Counted from the first letter of the stretch, positions 23,415 to 34,543 are shown. The stretch: DNA of 64,000 nucleotides from Chondrus crispus (GCF_000350225.1 NW_005179284.1:1-64000); one strand, 5' to 3'. A program made the numbers and translations. Notes: generated from the sequence alone by a model not told the origin.

Positions 23415-23477
23415 AACACCTCCTGTGCTACGCTGCTTGGTCTCCGCTCCGCCGTGCTACCGACCGTCAGTACCACA

Positions 23478-26400
23478 ATGACAGACTCTCTGGACACTGT
23501 GGATACCAGTCGCTTCCACATTGAGCGTCTTAACTCTACGAACTATTACCGTTGGTCGCGCAAGGTCGAGTTGGTCCTCCGCGGCAAAGGTCTCTGGGTC
23601 ATTGTCAATGGGACTGAAACTGAGCCTGAAGACCCCACTGAGAAGCTCAAGTACATCCGCCGTCGCGATTCGGCGTTGAGCAACATTCTTCTCACTATTG
23701 ATGACTCCTGTAATGCTGGCGTCATTGACCTTCGCGACCCGACAGAGATATGGAACAAACTGAAGAAAACATACCAGGCCATCTCGGAAGCATCCATTGA
23801 TACACACCTCGAGCAATATCAATGTCTCAAAATGAAACCTACGGAGAAGATCATCCAGTACGTTAACCGCCTACGGGAGCTCGAAAGCAAACTGTCCGGC
23901 GTTGGACATACTGTCTCAGACAGTGAAAAGAAACGAGCCATGCTTCGCGGGTTGACAGAAGATTTCAAGGTACCTGTCCAAGTCATCCGCGCCATGCAAC
24001 ACGAACGTGAAGTTGCAATAGGCATGCTAGTTACACATGAAATGTCGCTACAGCCTCCCGATGCAGATGACTCCACCGCTCTGGCTGCTCACTATGACCA
24101 AAAATGCCATCACTGCGGCCGAAAGGGGCATCGCAAGTCGGAATGCTACCACAACCCTGAGAGCCCACAGTACCGCCCCGACACTCGCTACCGCGGCCAA
24201 AACGAAAAGTACCGAAACCGTCGAAATCCTCGCTCCCACTACCGTCAGCTCCGTCGTTCCAACGATCATCGAAAAGACAACGACGACAACTCGGAACATG
24301 CTGGATCAAGCTATATCACTTTTATCGCTACTTGCCTCACGTCACGCTCTGGTACTACCAAATGCCTGAAGAACAAGTGGTTCCTAGATTCTGGGGCTAC
24401 CGCAAACATGTCTAACAACGAGAAGTTCTTCAAGGATTTAAGCACCAGTCAAACTGAGGCCTCTGTGTCACTTGGAAACGGAACCCAGACGTGCGTTAAA
24501 GGTGTCGGCACTATTCAAGGGCGTGCACAGTTCGATGGAACTTCGACACTCATACGCATGCAGGACACTTTGTTCATCCCAAATCTGATGTGCAACCTCA
24601 TTTCGGTCAGCAAGCTCCGCCGTGCCGGCTTCCGCGTTAGCTTCGATACAGGTTCTGATGGACACGGAATCTGCGTTGTCACCCGCACTGGAAACGCGGG
24701 AACATTTCTTAAGGGCATCGAGCGGTCCGATGGGTTGTATGAAATCGACATGCTTCCTGACGAAGACCTCGCTCTGCTCACGAAATGTGAGGAACAAGAT
24801 CTATGGCACGCCCGCCTCGGACATGCGAGCCAAAGCGTCATCGAAAAGACCATACCAATCGTCAAGGGCATCGGCATCAAGAATTGTCCCCATCTCTCTA
24901 CATGTGAACCGTGCAAGAAAGGTAAGTCCACACGCGATTCACGTCCACCCTCGACCTCTGACAATTCAAAACCGTTGGACCTGGTCCACGCAGATATCAT
25001 CGGACCGGTTCGTGAACCTTCCCTGAACGGTTCGAGCTACTGTATCCCGCTGTAAGATGACTCCAGCGGACTGTCACTCGTTCGCTTCATGAAGTCGAAG
25101 AAGCAAACTGCGGACTGCGTCAAGCACATGATCCTCGAGTTGGAAACAATATTCCGCGGGAATGTCAAGCGCATTAGCGTCCGCCGACTTCGAACGGACA
25201 ACGGGAAAGAATTCCTGTCTGGATCCTTTCAGAAATGGCTCGCTGACAAGGGTATCCTCCATGAACGCAGTGCACCTTATTCCCCTGAATCAAACGGCAA
25301 GGCTGAACGCCTCAACCGCACGCTCATGGACATGGCTCGCACACTCATGCAAGGAGTGTCCCACATCGAGGGGCACCAGCGTTTGTGGGCTGAGGCTATG
25401 AACACAGCCAACTACATCCGCAACCGGTTGTTCACGACCGCCTGCAACGATCCTTCAAAGACCCCGTATGAAGTCATTATTGGAGAGCGTCCTGATCTCT
25501 CCCACTTTCGCACATTCGGTGCCGTTTCCTACGTACACATCCCGAAACCCCGACGCTCTGGAAAGTTTACTACGCGTGCAAAGACTGGGGTACTGGTGGG
25601 ATACGCCAACGGGAACAGCTACAAAATCTACATACCAGATGAACAGAAAGTCGTTACATCACGCGACGTCACGTTCGATGAGTCAAAACGTTATATTCCT
25701 CCCGATGCCCATCCCAATTCAAAGCTCGGCGATGCTTTCCACCTGGACAACGATGAAGCCGATTCTCCTCCACTATTTGAGACGGATGAAAACAGTATGT
25801 CTGATACTACTGGTAATTGTGATGACCCGAACGACTCTGTCGATCCCTCCAACGACAACGACGATAACCGCCACAATGAGCAGGATGCTTCTGCTCCCAC
25901 GACCAGTGCACCTGTCAATCAGGACGATCTCACCTATTTACCCAATACGACCCGCTCTGGACGAGTATCCAAACAGCCGATTCGCTACACTGACCTCACT
26001 GCCATCGCGTTGAATGTTCGTCTTGGCAACGATGATCCTGCGGTGCCAACCACCTATAGCGAGGCCGTCAAAGGCCCTCATGCACGCGAATGGCAAGATG
26101 CCATGCAGACGGAGATCGATGAACTCAATCGCAATGGTACCTGGGTTCTTGAATCGCGCCCTCCCAACACCAAACCAATCAAGAACAAATGGGTGTACAT
26201 GAACAAGTTGGACGCCACAGGTCGTCTTGCTCGTCGGCGCGCGCGTTTGGTCGCGAAAGGTTTCACTCAGAAGCATGGTATCGACTACAATGAAACCTTC
26301 GCTCCAGTTGCCAAATACTCCACGCTACGTTTCGTTCTGGCTCTGGCGACAAAAGAGGCATTGGCTCTATTGCAGTTGGATGTTAAAGCTGCTTTCCTAA

Positions 26401-27629
26401 ACGGTGAACTCGATGAGACAATCTACATGCAGCAACCACAAGGTTTCATCGACCCTACTCGGTCCACATGGGTCTATCGTCTGCTCAAAGCACTGTACGG
26501 CCTCAAGCAAGCATCTCGAGCTTGGCACCAAGTAGTAGACCGCCTTCTTACTACCTTGGGCTTCACCAAATCGAAATCTGATTCCAGTCTATACATGCTT
26601 CACTCCAGCAACACAGTCATCTACTTTCTCGTATACGTCGACGACATGCTACTTGCCGGTCCGACACTACAAGAACTACAAGTCTTTGCCGACCGCATCG
26701 CAGCTCACGTTTCCATTCCAGTGGAGCAAGACGTATCGAAGTTCTTGGGAATCATCATCGAACGCAGTCTCGAGCTCGGAACCTTGAAAATTCACAGTGC
26801 CTTGATGATTGACCAACTGATTGCAAAGTTTGGTATGTCGAACTGCCGGGCGGCAAACGTCCCGATCCCTCCCGGAATGGTTTTGGACTCTCCTTCCTTA
26901 CTGAGGTCTCGCGAAGAGGGGGAGTACCGCCGCATGCAATTTGTCCCATACCGTGAACTCGTCGGCGCAATACTTCATCTGGCAAACACGACTCGCCCCG
27001 ATGTCGCTTTCGCTACATCATTCCTTTCACGTTTTATGGAGGACCCATTGATGATACACTGGCAAGCGGCCAAGCATGTACTGCGCTACCTCAAAAGGAC
27101 AAGGGCACTGGGCATCGTCTACAGCCGAAACAATGAACAAGAAGCGGAACTTCTCGATTACACAGACTCTGATTTTGCCGCCGACCGCATTGAGCGTAAA
27201 TCTGTCAGCGGATTTGTGTATCTTAGTGCTGGGGGAGCCGTCTCCTGGCGCAGTAAGAAGCAAGATGTGGTTGCGCAATCCACACTCGAAGCCGAGTACA
27301 TTTCAATGTCTTATGCAGTTCGCGAAGCCATATGGCTGCGCAGAATGCTTGCAGAGTTTGGAAACAATTCATCTACCGGCACTGAAGTACTCATTCGGGG
27401 CGACAACCAAGGTGCACTCGAACTGGCAAAGAATGACGTTTGTAACGATCGCTCCAAGCACATCGACGTCAAATATCACTTTCTGCGTGATCATGTGCGA
27501 CATGGGACCATCAAGCTGATGTACATTCCGACCACTGAGATGGTCGCCGACATCATGACAAAGTCCCTGAACTCACAGAAGCACAGTCACTTCGCCAAGG
27601 ACATGGGCCTCCGCGATGCAGACACTTGA
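23478..27629 (+). pseudogene. copia gag-pol with one in-frame stop
   Basis: The ATG at 23478 opens a frame to 27629 with one interruption. Gag (UBN2/retrotran-gag type) ends in zinc knuckle CHHCGRKGHRKSEC (about 24105-24147). Then come protease LDSGATANM (about 24385), the GAG-pre-integrase motif LWHARLGHAS..CEPCKKGK, integrase, reverse transcriptase YVDDMLLAG (about 26637) and RNase H (DSDFAADRIERKS, TLEAEYISMS, RGDNQGA). The TAA at 25053-25055 stands immediately before the first catalytic Asp of integrase (CIPL, stop, DDSSG). The second Asp (RTDNGKEF) and the Glu (SPESNGKAERL) follow. All other motifs are intact. Because the LTRs are identical, the stop must be recent or was tolerated, for example by complementation in trans or by readthrough. 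The bases GTAAGA around it also resemble a splice donor. Confidence 0.9.
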
Positions 27630-27642
27630 GGACGAGAGGGAG

Positions 27643-27848
27643 TGTCAAAAGCAGTAACAACTGCTGTGCGTCCTCAATCGGGATGCACCCGAATTTGGGA
27701 TGCCACCAATTCGGTGCTAGATAATGTAGGTGTTACTTTGATGCATATAGATGCTCAAGGATTCATAACAGTATAAATTGCCTCGCCGCAGTGAAGTGCG
27801 GAGAGGTAGACAAGTAAACTACTGAACACACACTCTCAACTGCTAACA
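27643..27848 (+). repeat. 3' LTR, 206 bp
   Basis: Identical to 23194-23399 by eye; followed by the second copy of ATGGG. Confidence 0.95.
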
Positions 27849-27853
27849 ATGGG

Positions 27854-28372
27854 CAACTCCAAGGTTGGATACCTCCCATCTCGCGAGAGACAGGAGCTCC
27901 GTCGCATTCGCGAAACCGCCACTTGGTGGAACCTTTGCCCACATCGTGGATTGGCACATCGCCGCCGAATTACCTGCAGCGATTGCGGATTGCGGAATCA
28001 CTACGTAAGCAAAATTCCTGCATGAGGAACAATGATTCCCGAACTAATCTCGGAGATAATTTACCGCTCGAACATCGCGGAAGCCGACCATCTCGAACGA
28101 GAATACTCTCTCGATCGGAGCCGCTCGTGGACGCACGAAGTATAACCGAAAGAGCGGAAGTTTACTCACAAGAGTTTGTTGTCGATCACCTCGTGTCACA
28201 CGAACATAACCCGCAAGGGAGATTATTATACCGTGTTCGTTGGTATGGTTACCCCTCTGGGGACGATACTCTCGAGCAGATCGATCATCTCCCTCGTTCA
28301 AAGGTAATTGAGTATCACCGCCGCACGCGGACAGGACTACCAACGTCGTTGGGCCGCGCTCGAATCGGTTGA
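27854..28372 (+). CDS. chromodomain protein, C-terminal part
   Basis: 173 codons including the stop, continuing the frame of 22612-23193. Residues 115-160 of this part form a chromodomain: FVVDHLVSH, LLYRVRWYGYPSGDDTLEQIDHLP. The aromatic and W-x-G-Y residues expected for binding a methylated histone tail are present in part. The form Y-x-V-x-W-x-G-Y-x5-DT-x-E is the one often found at the C-terminus of Ty3/gypsy chromovirus integrases. No integrase core is visible upstream, so it may be a truncated chromovirus end or an independent chromodomain protein. A basic stretch precedes the domain. Confidence 0.6.
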   Translation, partial: QLQGWIPPISRETGAPSHSRNRHLVEPLPTSWIGTSPPNYLQRLRIAESLRKQNSCMRNNDSRTNLGDNLPLEHRGSRPSRTRILSRSEPLVDARSITERAEVYSQEFVVDHLVSHEHNPQGRLLYRVRWYGYPSGDDTLEQIDHLPRSKVIEYHRRTRTGLPTSLGRARIG

Positions 28373-28853
28373 TACCCATCAATGGGAACTTACCACAACG
28401 TGGATATGGTTCAGGAAGAAGTTATTTCGAAAAGGCGAAGAATGACCAGTTACTGGAAACAAGATCGTGAAGATGAAGTGACTCAATAAGAGAAGTTTAT
28501 TTATGAAGCTAATAGACTCTAAGAAGAGGAAGTTATGGCGAAGTATACGGACTCTAAGAAGAGGAAGTGTACTCATCAAGTAATGAACTCTAACAAGAGA
28601 AGTATTGGTGGAACCGATGGACTCTAGGAAGAGATATATATCGGCAACGAAGAAGACAGTACTACCCTCAAGAAGGGAAAATTCTCTCTAGTAGAGGCAA
28701 GAAGTTACGAAGAACTGAAGAAGGTCAAGCAGAACTATATTGGCACAATACCGTTATAAACGGAAGATCTTTAATTTATTGAAGGTCTGACTATCGCTGC
28801 AAGCGAGATAATACCGATGACACAATACCGTCATCACGGAGTTAACTCTGACA
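28373..28853. repeat. purine-rich intergenic region with degenerate 35-bp repeats
   Basis: ACTCTAAGAAGAGG-like units recur at 28516, 28551, 28587 (aactctaacaagag) and 28621 (actctaggaagag), spaced 34-36 bp. The region lies between the convergent ends of the chromodomain gene and the minus-strand unknown gene. AGAAGT motifs continue to about 28720. No gene recognised. Confidence 0.6.
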
Positions 28854-30089
28854 CTAATGAGTACCTCCATGAGCACTGCCCCCGGCAGCTGCTCCACCAT
28901 TGTATCCTACGGATCCGTCCGCTGGCGCGGGACTCTCCTCATAGTGTGAGTTCGCCATAGCGCGCAGCGCTTCGATCTTTGATCCGTTTGGAACGATAAC
29001 ACCGAGACCTCGGAGAAAGTTCGTCAGAGCGCGGTACTCACCCGTCTGAACGGATATTTCACCCCGTGGAGGAACGTTGACTGGACCAGGTACGCTGGGT
29101 GGGATTGCACTCGCATTTGCGATTTGTTGATCGTCACCGCCTGAGGCCGGATATTCCTCATACTGAGGCTCGTTGTCCACCGTTGGATCATCCTCCTCAA
29201 GTGGAGCTTCATAATCGTCAGAGAAGACGAAGCCCATCGGGAGCCCGTCTGGGATTATCCTAGGCACAGCCTGGTATGCTTCGTACTCCCCTGGAGTCAT
29301 CACCTTTTCCTCAAAAGGGTCATAAAGGATGAAATCTCCTGACGATGGAGTTCTACGCCCCGGAGACCGGTCGAGTGTCTGTTGATTACCTCTCCTGCTC
29401 TGAGAAACTGGAACAGTGTCCCACGGATGGTCGCGAATAACCCGTACAAGACGGTGTAACTCCTCCAAGTTGGCATATGATCCCAGAGGGAGTGATAAAT
29501 CCATCGCAAGGATCGATTGTACCAACAATGATGGAATATGCCAGAGTCGTCCGGTATCATAAACCTCCCAGAGGATATATGCCGCGACGCGGGCACACCA
29601 CTCCGCACAGAAGACGTTCCAGTACCCCGAGTTCGGGTCGTTAATCAGATGAGATCCTACATAGGAAACACACGGTGGTAACTCGACGTAACAGCCACGA
29701 GGAACTTCCAGATTGGACCACATCCCTGGCAGCGCCAGATACCTACCCCGCAAGCTTCGCGGATGAATTCGCTCGATTTCGACATTCTGGTACGGAACTA
29801 AATATCCGTATCTCGAACGGCATCGTCGCTCAAAGCGAATGGCCTGAAAGAATTGGTATCGTGAGGATTTCCTCAAGTAACGAAATTCAGCCCGAAGTAT
29901 CGGTCGTGTCCAACACAAAGCCGTATCATACGGACGCATTTGTCCGCGCCACGGAGTAACATCCAGACTGGCGAGCTCTCGTCCATACGATATTTCGCCG
30001 CGTGTACGGAAGGTACCAATGTCAAACTGGTATTCCAATGGAATTGGTTCATCACTCGCAACGCGATGCTGTCGCTGGTATGCGATTCG
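28854..30089 (-). CDS. unknown protein, C-terminal part (split by copia)
   Basis: About 412 codons on the minus strand, open right up to the copia insertion. It is rich in Arg, Tyr and Trp in the first 200 residues (WTRPILRAEFRYL, MWSNLEVPRGCYVELPP, WNVFCAEWCARVAAYILWEVYD). Then comes a hydrophobic segment LLVQSILAMDLSLPLG, then a very acidic and Gly/Pro-rich tail (EAPLEEDDPTVDNEP, GGAAAGGSAHGG). I recognise no family. Removing the copia element and one ATTCG copy joins it in frame with 34835-35212. The length and the order globular then acidic/Gly tail could suit a structural (capsid- or gag-like) protein, but that is a guess. Confidence 0.5.
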   Translation of the reverse strand, partial: RIAYQRQHRVASDEPIPLEYQFDIGTFRTRGEISYGRELASLDVTPWRGQMRPYDTALCWTRPILRAEFRYLRKSSRYQFFQAIRFERRCRSRYGYLVPYQNVEIERIHPRSLRGRYLALPGMWSNLEVPRGCYVELPPCVSYVGSHLINDPNSGYWNVFCAEWCARVAAYILWEVYDTGRLWHIPSLLVQSILAMDLSLPLGSYANLEELHRLVRVIRDHPWDTVPVSQSRRGNQQTLDRSPGRRTPSSGDFILYDPFEEKVMTPGEYEAYQAVPRIIPDGLPMGFVFSDDYEAPLEEDDPTVDNEPQYEEYPASGGDDQQIANASAIPPSVPGPVNVPPRGEISVQTGEYRALTNFLRGLGVIVPNGSKIEALRAMANSHYEESPAPADGSVGYNGGAAAGGSAHGGTH

Positions 30090-30383
30090 AATTGTAATGT
30101 GTGCTCTCTTTCATTTGGCGTATCACGAAGTAGTATAGATTTAATGTCTGTGGACAACCTGCGCTGCGGAGAGCAAGTTGTCAACCAAAGAAAAATAATT
30201 GGAGAGTGATGTTGAAATTATTTACTGGGAGAGAGGGACATGGAATGCTATCTTGAACAATGTTCTCCCGGTACTCAAGGGAGGCACGAGACAACGGTAC
30301 ATAAGGACAAGGTAAGATAGAACATACAACAAAAAGAAGTATCGGCCAGTAAAAAGAAACATTTTGACATCCACTGTGCAAGT
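30090..30383 (+). repeat. 5' LTR, 294 bp
   Basis: The boundary is set by the ATTCG duplication on one side and the primer site on the other. The LTR begins AATTGTAATG and ends GTGCAAGT, so it lacks the usual TG..CA ends at these exact limits; TG starts three bases in. One A/G difference from the 3' copy (GGACAACC here, GGACAGCC there). Confidence 0.9.
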
Positions 30384-30398
30384 GGTTATGGGCCCAGT
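30384..30398 (+). other. primer-binding site (initiator tRNA-Met anticodon arm)
   Basis: GGTTATGGGCCCAGT directly follows the LTR, the same 15 bases as in the element at 23194. Confidence 0.85.
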
Positions 30399-30499
30399 GC
30401 CATACCTGATTGCCTGAATCCGCTTCTGTTTGTTGTTCTAAGAGCTGTTGCTCTGCCGGAGTTTGGATTGTTCGTTTTCTTGTTTGCTGACTAGTAACA

Positions 30500-33400
30500 A
30501 TGGAAGAGACAAAGAAGATATTCAAGTTCGAAGGAGAAGTGGGCGAGGATTTTCACATTTGGTCGGCGCGCACTGAAGCCGCGTTGGAGGCCAAGGATGT
30601 TCTGTCTCCTGTACTGACAGATATGGTCAACGCTGAAGATATGACTTCCGTTTCTCAAGCAGACAGACTGTCGATCGCAAGAGCTAAGGCCACAATTATT
30701 CAGGGACTCGGAAACAAACCCTTGAGGTTGGTGTTGCCTGTGAAAGACAATCCTTTTAAAATGTGGAAAGTTTTGAAGGAGAGATATGCAGTGTCAAACC
30801 TAGTTACAAAGGTGCAACTTCACACGAAGCTAGCGCGCATGGAGTACAAAGGACAGATCATGTCTGAATATGTAGCCGGGTTCGAGGACATTTTTAATCA
30901 GCTCTCTGCTATGGGTACTGAGATCGCACCGGACATGAAAATAGCAACGTTTCTTGCTTCGTTTGGAGACAAGTCAAGATCGTCGTTTGGGCATGTGGTG
31001 ACAGTACTGCAGTCGAAAGACACCACTGTATCCTGGGAACTCGTCTCTTCGACTCTCTTACAGGAGTACGAAGAACAAATGTGGGCGTCCACGGCAAAGG
31101 ATGTTACAGGTAAGAGGCCGATCGACTCAACTATTGCACTAACTGCTTCGGGACAGAAACAGTTTAGAGGAAAGTTTAACTCCTTTCCAAGGAGGGCGTT
31201 TAAGGATAAAGATAGACGCAAATGCTGGGAGTGTGGGAAGACGGGTCACTTTGCCCGTGATCACAAAAATGGAAAGAGAAGTGCCAATACCCAGGACTCT
31301 GTGTTTGAAGGACACGCAAATCATGCGACCATGCTGATGGCCGTTAGAAAGAACAAAGGTGATGCTATACAACTCCTGGTAGACTCTGGAGCATCGGACA
31401 ACATGGTCAATTGTGCTGATTGGCTTACCGATATGAAGGCGATATCGGAAAAGATGATTGTACTTGGCAACGGAGACTGTGTCAGAGCGACACACTGCGG
31501 TACAATGGTCCTTGATGTATCAGTTGGAAGTGGAAGTACTGTGACTCGTACAATAGAACTGAGGAACGTGTTGTTTGTCCCGGAACTGAAGGCGAACCTC
31601 ATCTCTTGCTCAGCTCTATGCAGGGATGGCTACACTCTGACTTTCAATCGAAGCTCTTGTGAAGTGTGGAATCAAGACTGCATTGAAATGCAAGGGATAC
31701 GGAGTGGAGGACTCTATATTGTTTCTGCCGTACTGAAGAAACCAAGTATCAAGGTTGCTATGGTTGCGAATAAGATGAAAGAGCTTTGGCATCACAGACT
31801 AGGGCATGCGCACATTCCGAGCATTGAACAGCTCGCGAAAAAAGGAGCTGTCACGGGGTTGGACCTTAGCTCCAACATCAGGGAACCAAATGACTGTGCG
31901 GGGTGTCTTGAAGGAAAACAGCACAAGCTAGTGTTGCGAAGGAAAGAATTCTGCTCAAAATCAAGAGGAGAAGTGATACACAGCGATGTTAGTGGAAGAA
32001 TGGCCGTGAAGTCACTTGGAGGTGCAGAGTACTACGTAACATTTATTGACGAGTACTCAGGGTACATTACAGTATTTCCGATAGCGAAGAAGTCAGATGT
32101 TCTCGACAAGCTCCGGCTTTTCCGTCCATGGTTTGAGCGCAAGTATGACTGCAAAATTAAGACTTTGCAGTGTGATGGTGGTGGGGAGTATATTGGCTGT
32201 GATGGTTATCTCAGAGAACACGGTATCGAACGTCCAGAAAACCCGTCATACTGTCCTGAAGTCAACGGAATGGCTGAGAGAGCAAACCGCTCTTTGATGG
32301 AGAGTGCGAGGGCAATGCTGCGCCATTCAGGATTGCCAAAGCCCTTTTGGGCAGAAGCTGTTGCCGCTGCAGCTGATATCCGTAACCGTTTCCTTTGCCC
32401 AAGAAATGATTCCACAACCTCTTACGAAATGCTCACTGGAAAGAAACCACGGGTTGATCACATCCGTGTATTTGGCAGCAGGGCTTGGGTACACGTCCCA
32501 AAGAATAAGGGCACTAAATTGGACTCAAAATCCAAGGAAGGAATCATTGTAACATGTCTGGAGAACAGTCAGTACAAAGTTTGGCTGAGAGACACAAAGG
32601 CTCCTGTAATGGCAAGACATCTCCGCGTAATTGAGAATGATTTCCCAGAGAAGAGTTGGTTCATGTGCTCTAGCACGGAATTAATGGACGAGCCTGACCT
32701 TACAGAAGAATGCACACCACCTGGGGAGGTCTGTGAAAACCAAGATCACATTGATACCAGCAGTGTAAGTAGTCTCCCCCTAACACACAACACATCAGTC
32801 ACTCCTGGACCAGTACAGGAGAAGTTGACGTATACTCCAGCTGATTCTTCGACACACGGAACAGAAAGGGAAGAAGCCCTACACAGTGGTCAGGGTCACG
32901 ATAATGGGTCACTCGTTGAAACAAGTGGCATGGGAATGGGAAGATATCCAACACGAAATCGTGCTCATCCAAATTTTTACACGCCTGGAAACGCATTCTT
33001 GACTACTGTAGATAGCGAACCTATCTCTGTCGAAGAGGCTATGCAAATGGCGGACTCTGAGAAATGGAAGGAGGCAATCAGAGATGAGCTGAAATCTCTT
33101 GAGAAGCACGACACATGGGAATTGGTCTTCGTTCCGGACAGGCAGAAGATCCTGTCAAGTCGGTTTGTGTTCAAACGTAAAATGAACAAAGATGGTACTG
33201 TGGAAAGGTACAAGGCCAGAATGGTTGTGAAAGGATTCATGCAGGGACTAGTTGACAACACGTACGCGCCAGTGGTTGACTTCACTACTGTAAGAGTAGC
33301 ACTTTCCGTCGCGAGTCAGAGGGGGTATTCTGTGCATCAGATGGATGTGAGAACCGCGTTTCTGCACGGTACTATCGATGAGGATGTGTTTATTCATCCA

Positions 33401-34543
33401 CCTGTTGAGTCTGAAATACAGCTTGAGCCTAGAAAAGCTCTTAAGCTTAAAAAGGGACTCTACGGTTTGAAACAGGCACCGAAACTCTCGTACGCCAAGT
33501 GGAAGGAAGTAATGCAAAAGCTGGGTATGACTGCACTCGTTACTGACAAGTGCGTGTTTCGGAAGAAGGAGCTGTGGATTCTGCTCTATGTAGATGACGT
33601 CATCATCATCGGGAAAAATTGTGAAGACATTGGGATTGTGAAACGACAACTATCCTCTCTGTTGGAAATGAAGGATATGGGGAACTTGAGTACGTTCCTT
33701 GGGGTATCATTTTCAAGGGACACAGATGGAGGTCTTTTATCTCAAGCACATTATGTGACGTTGTTGTTATCTCGATTTGGTATGCAGGACTGCAAACCTG
33801 TATCAACTCCTGCAGTCACGAAGGGGATTTCTGAAGGAAATGAAAAGCTCGCAAATAAACGGCAATACCAAGAGTTAGTGGGATCCTTACTCTTTCTCTC
33901 ATCACGAACAAGGCCAGATATTGCACTCGCTGTCAACAAGCTGTCTCGGCACTGCTCGAGACCTACAGAAGAGCACATGCAGTCCGCAAAACGAGTCCTG
34001 AGGTATCTGAAAGGTACAGAGAATTTCTGCCTTCGAATCGGAAAAATTGGCTTGACTCTAGCGGCATACAGCGATGCAGACTGGGGCGGTGACCACACCG
34101 ACAGGAAATCGACGTCTGGATCTCTGCTTTTACTTGGTGGTACGGCTGTGTATTGGAAATCGAGAAAACAGAAGAGTATGGCACTCTCGACAACTGAGGC
34201 AGAGTTTTTCGCGGCCAGTGAGGCATGCAAAATGGTCGTTTGGATGCGCAGTCTATTGGAAGAATTTGATGTCATGATGACAGATCCTACTGTGTTATTT
34301 GTCGACAATCAAGGAGCTATAGCATGGGGAAAAGAAGGTGTCCGTCACGCCAAACACGTAGAGATTCGTCGCAACTACGTTTTGGAGCTGATCCAAGAGA
34401 AGAAGATTTTGCTGAGGTATTGTGATACTCATCAGATGGCAGCAGACATGTTCACGAAGCCTCTGTTGAAGACGACGTTCAGCGAAAACAGGGCACTTAT
34501 CGGAATGAAGGAAAAGCAATTCGAGCAAGAGGGGGAATTGTAA
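30500..34543 (+). CDS. copia gag-pol polyprotein, 1347 aa, intact
   Basis: Gag lies at about 1-235. The zinc knuckle CWECGKTGHFARDH (about 239-252) has His instead of the final Cys. Protease VDSGASDNMV is near 293. GAG-pre-integrase has CAGCLEGK. The integrase triad is FIDEYSGY (about 516), CDGGGEY (about 557) and PEVNGMAERAN (about 586). Reverse transcriptase has the box YVDDVIIIG near 1029. RNase H has SDADWGG (about 1192), STTEAEFFAASE, VDNQGA and ADMFTKPL. The ATG at 30500 follows the leader after the primer site; the stop is just inside the 3' LTR. The polyprotein would be cut by its own protease and would reverse-transcribe and integrate the element. The pol at 14126-18001 is a diverged relative. 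Confidence 0.95.
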   Translation: MEETKKIFKFEGEVGEDFHIWSARTEAALEAKDVLSPVLTDMVNAEDMTSVSQADRLSIARAKATIIQGLGNKPLRLVLPVKDNPFKMWKVLKERYAVSNLVTKVQLHTKLARMEYKGQIMSEYVAGFEDIFNQLSAMGTEIAPDMKIATFLASFGDKSRSSFGHVVTVLQSKDTTVSWELVSSTLLQEYEEQMWASTAKDVTGKRPIDSTIALTASGQKQFRGKFNSFPRRAFKDKDRRKCWECGKTGHFARDHKNGKRSANTQDSVFEGHANHATMLMAVRKNKGDAIQLLVDSGASDNMVNCADWLTDMKAISEKMIVLGNGDCVRATHCGTMVLDVSVGSGSTVTRTIELRNVLFVPELKANLISCSALCRDGYTLTFNRSSCEVWNQDCIEMQGIRSGGLYIVSAVLKKPSIKVAMVANKMKELWHHRLGHAHIPSIEQLAKKGAVTGLDLSSNIREPNDCAGCLEGKQHKLVLRRKEFCSKSRGEVIHSDVSGRMAVKSLGGAEYYVTFIDEYSGYITVFPIAKKSDVLDKLRLFRPWFERKYDCKIKTLQCDGGGEYIGCDGYLREHGIERPENPSYCPEVNGMAERANRSLMESARAMLRHSGLPKPFWAEAVAAAADIRNRFLCPRNDSTTSYEMLTGKKPRVDHIRVFGSRAWVHVPKNKGTKLDSKSKEGIIVTCLENSQYKVWLRDTKAPVMARHLRVIENDFPEKSWFMCSSTELMDEPDLTEECTPPGEVCENQDHIDTSSVSSLPLTHNTSVTPGPVQEKLTYTPADSSTHGTEREEALHSGQGHDNGSLVETSGMGMGRYPTRNRAHPNFYTPGNAFLTTVDSEPISVEEAMQMADSEKWKEAIRDELKSLEKHDTWELVFVPDRQKILSSRFVFKRKMNKDGTVERYKARMVVKGFMQGLVDNTYAPVVDFTTVRVALSVASQRGYSVHQMDVRTAFLHGTIDEDVFIHPPVESEIQLEPRKALKLKKGLYGLKQAPKLSYAKWKEVMQKLGMTALVTDKCVFRKKELWILLYVDDVIIIGKNCEDIGIVKRQLSSLLEMKDMGNLSTFLGVSFSRDTDGGLLSQAHYVTLLLSRFGMQDCKPVSTPAVTKGISEGNEKLANKRQYQELVGSLLFLSSRTRPDIALAVNKLSRHCSRPTEEHMQSAKRVLRYLKGTENFCLRIGKIGLTLAAYSDADWGGDHTDRKSTSGSLLLLGGTAVYWKSRKQKSMALSTTEAEFFAASEACKMVVWMRSLLEEFDVMMTDPTVLFVDNQGAIAWGKEGVRHAKHVEIRRNYVLELIQEKKILLRYCDTHQMAADMFTKPLLKTTFSENRALIGMKEKQFEQEGEL

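Larger units (their letters stand above)
23194..27848 (+). mobile_element. young copia LTR retrotransposon, 4655 bp
   Basis: Two identical 206-bp LTRs, 5-base target duplication ATGGG (23189-23193 and 27849-27853), a primer-binding site directly after the 5' LTR, a polypurine tract (GAGGACGAGAGGGAG, 27628-27642) directly before the 3' LTR, and a nearly complete gag-pol. Identical LTRs mean recent insertion. It sits inside the chromodomain gene, same strand. Confidence 0.97.

Noticed and set aside
28514..28640. CRISPR-like array
   Set aside because: Units are degenerate, only about 35 bp apart with no unique spacers, in eukaryotic DNA.
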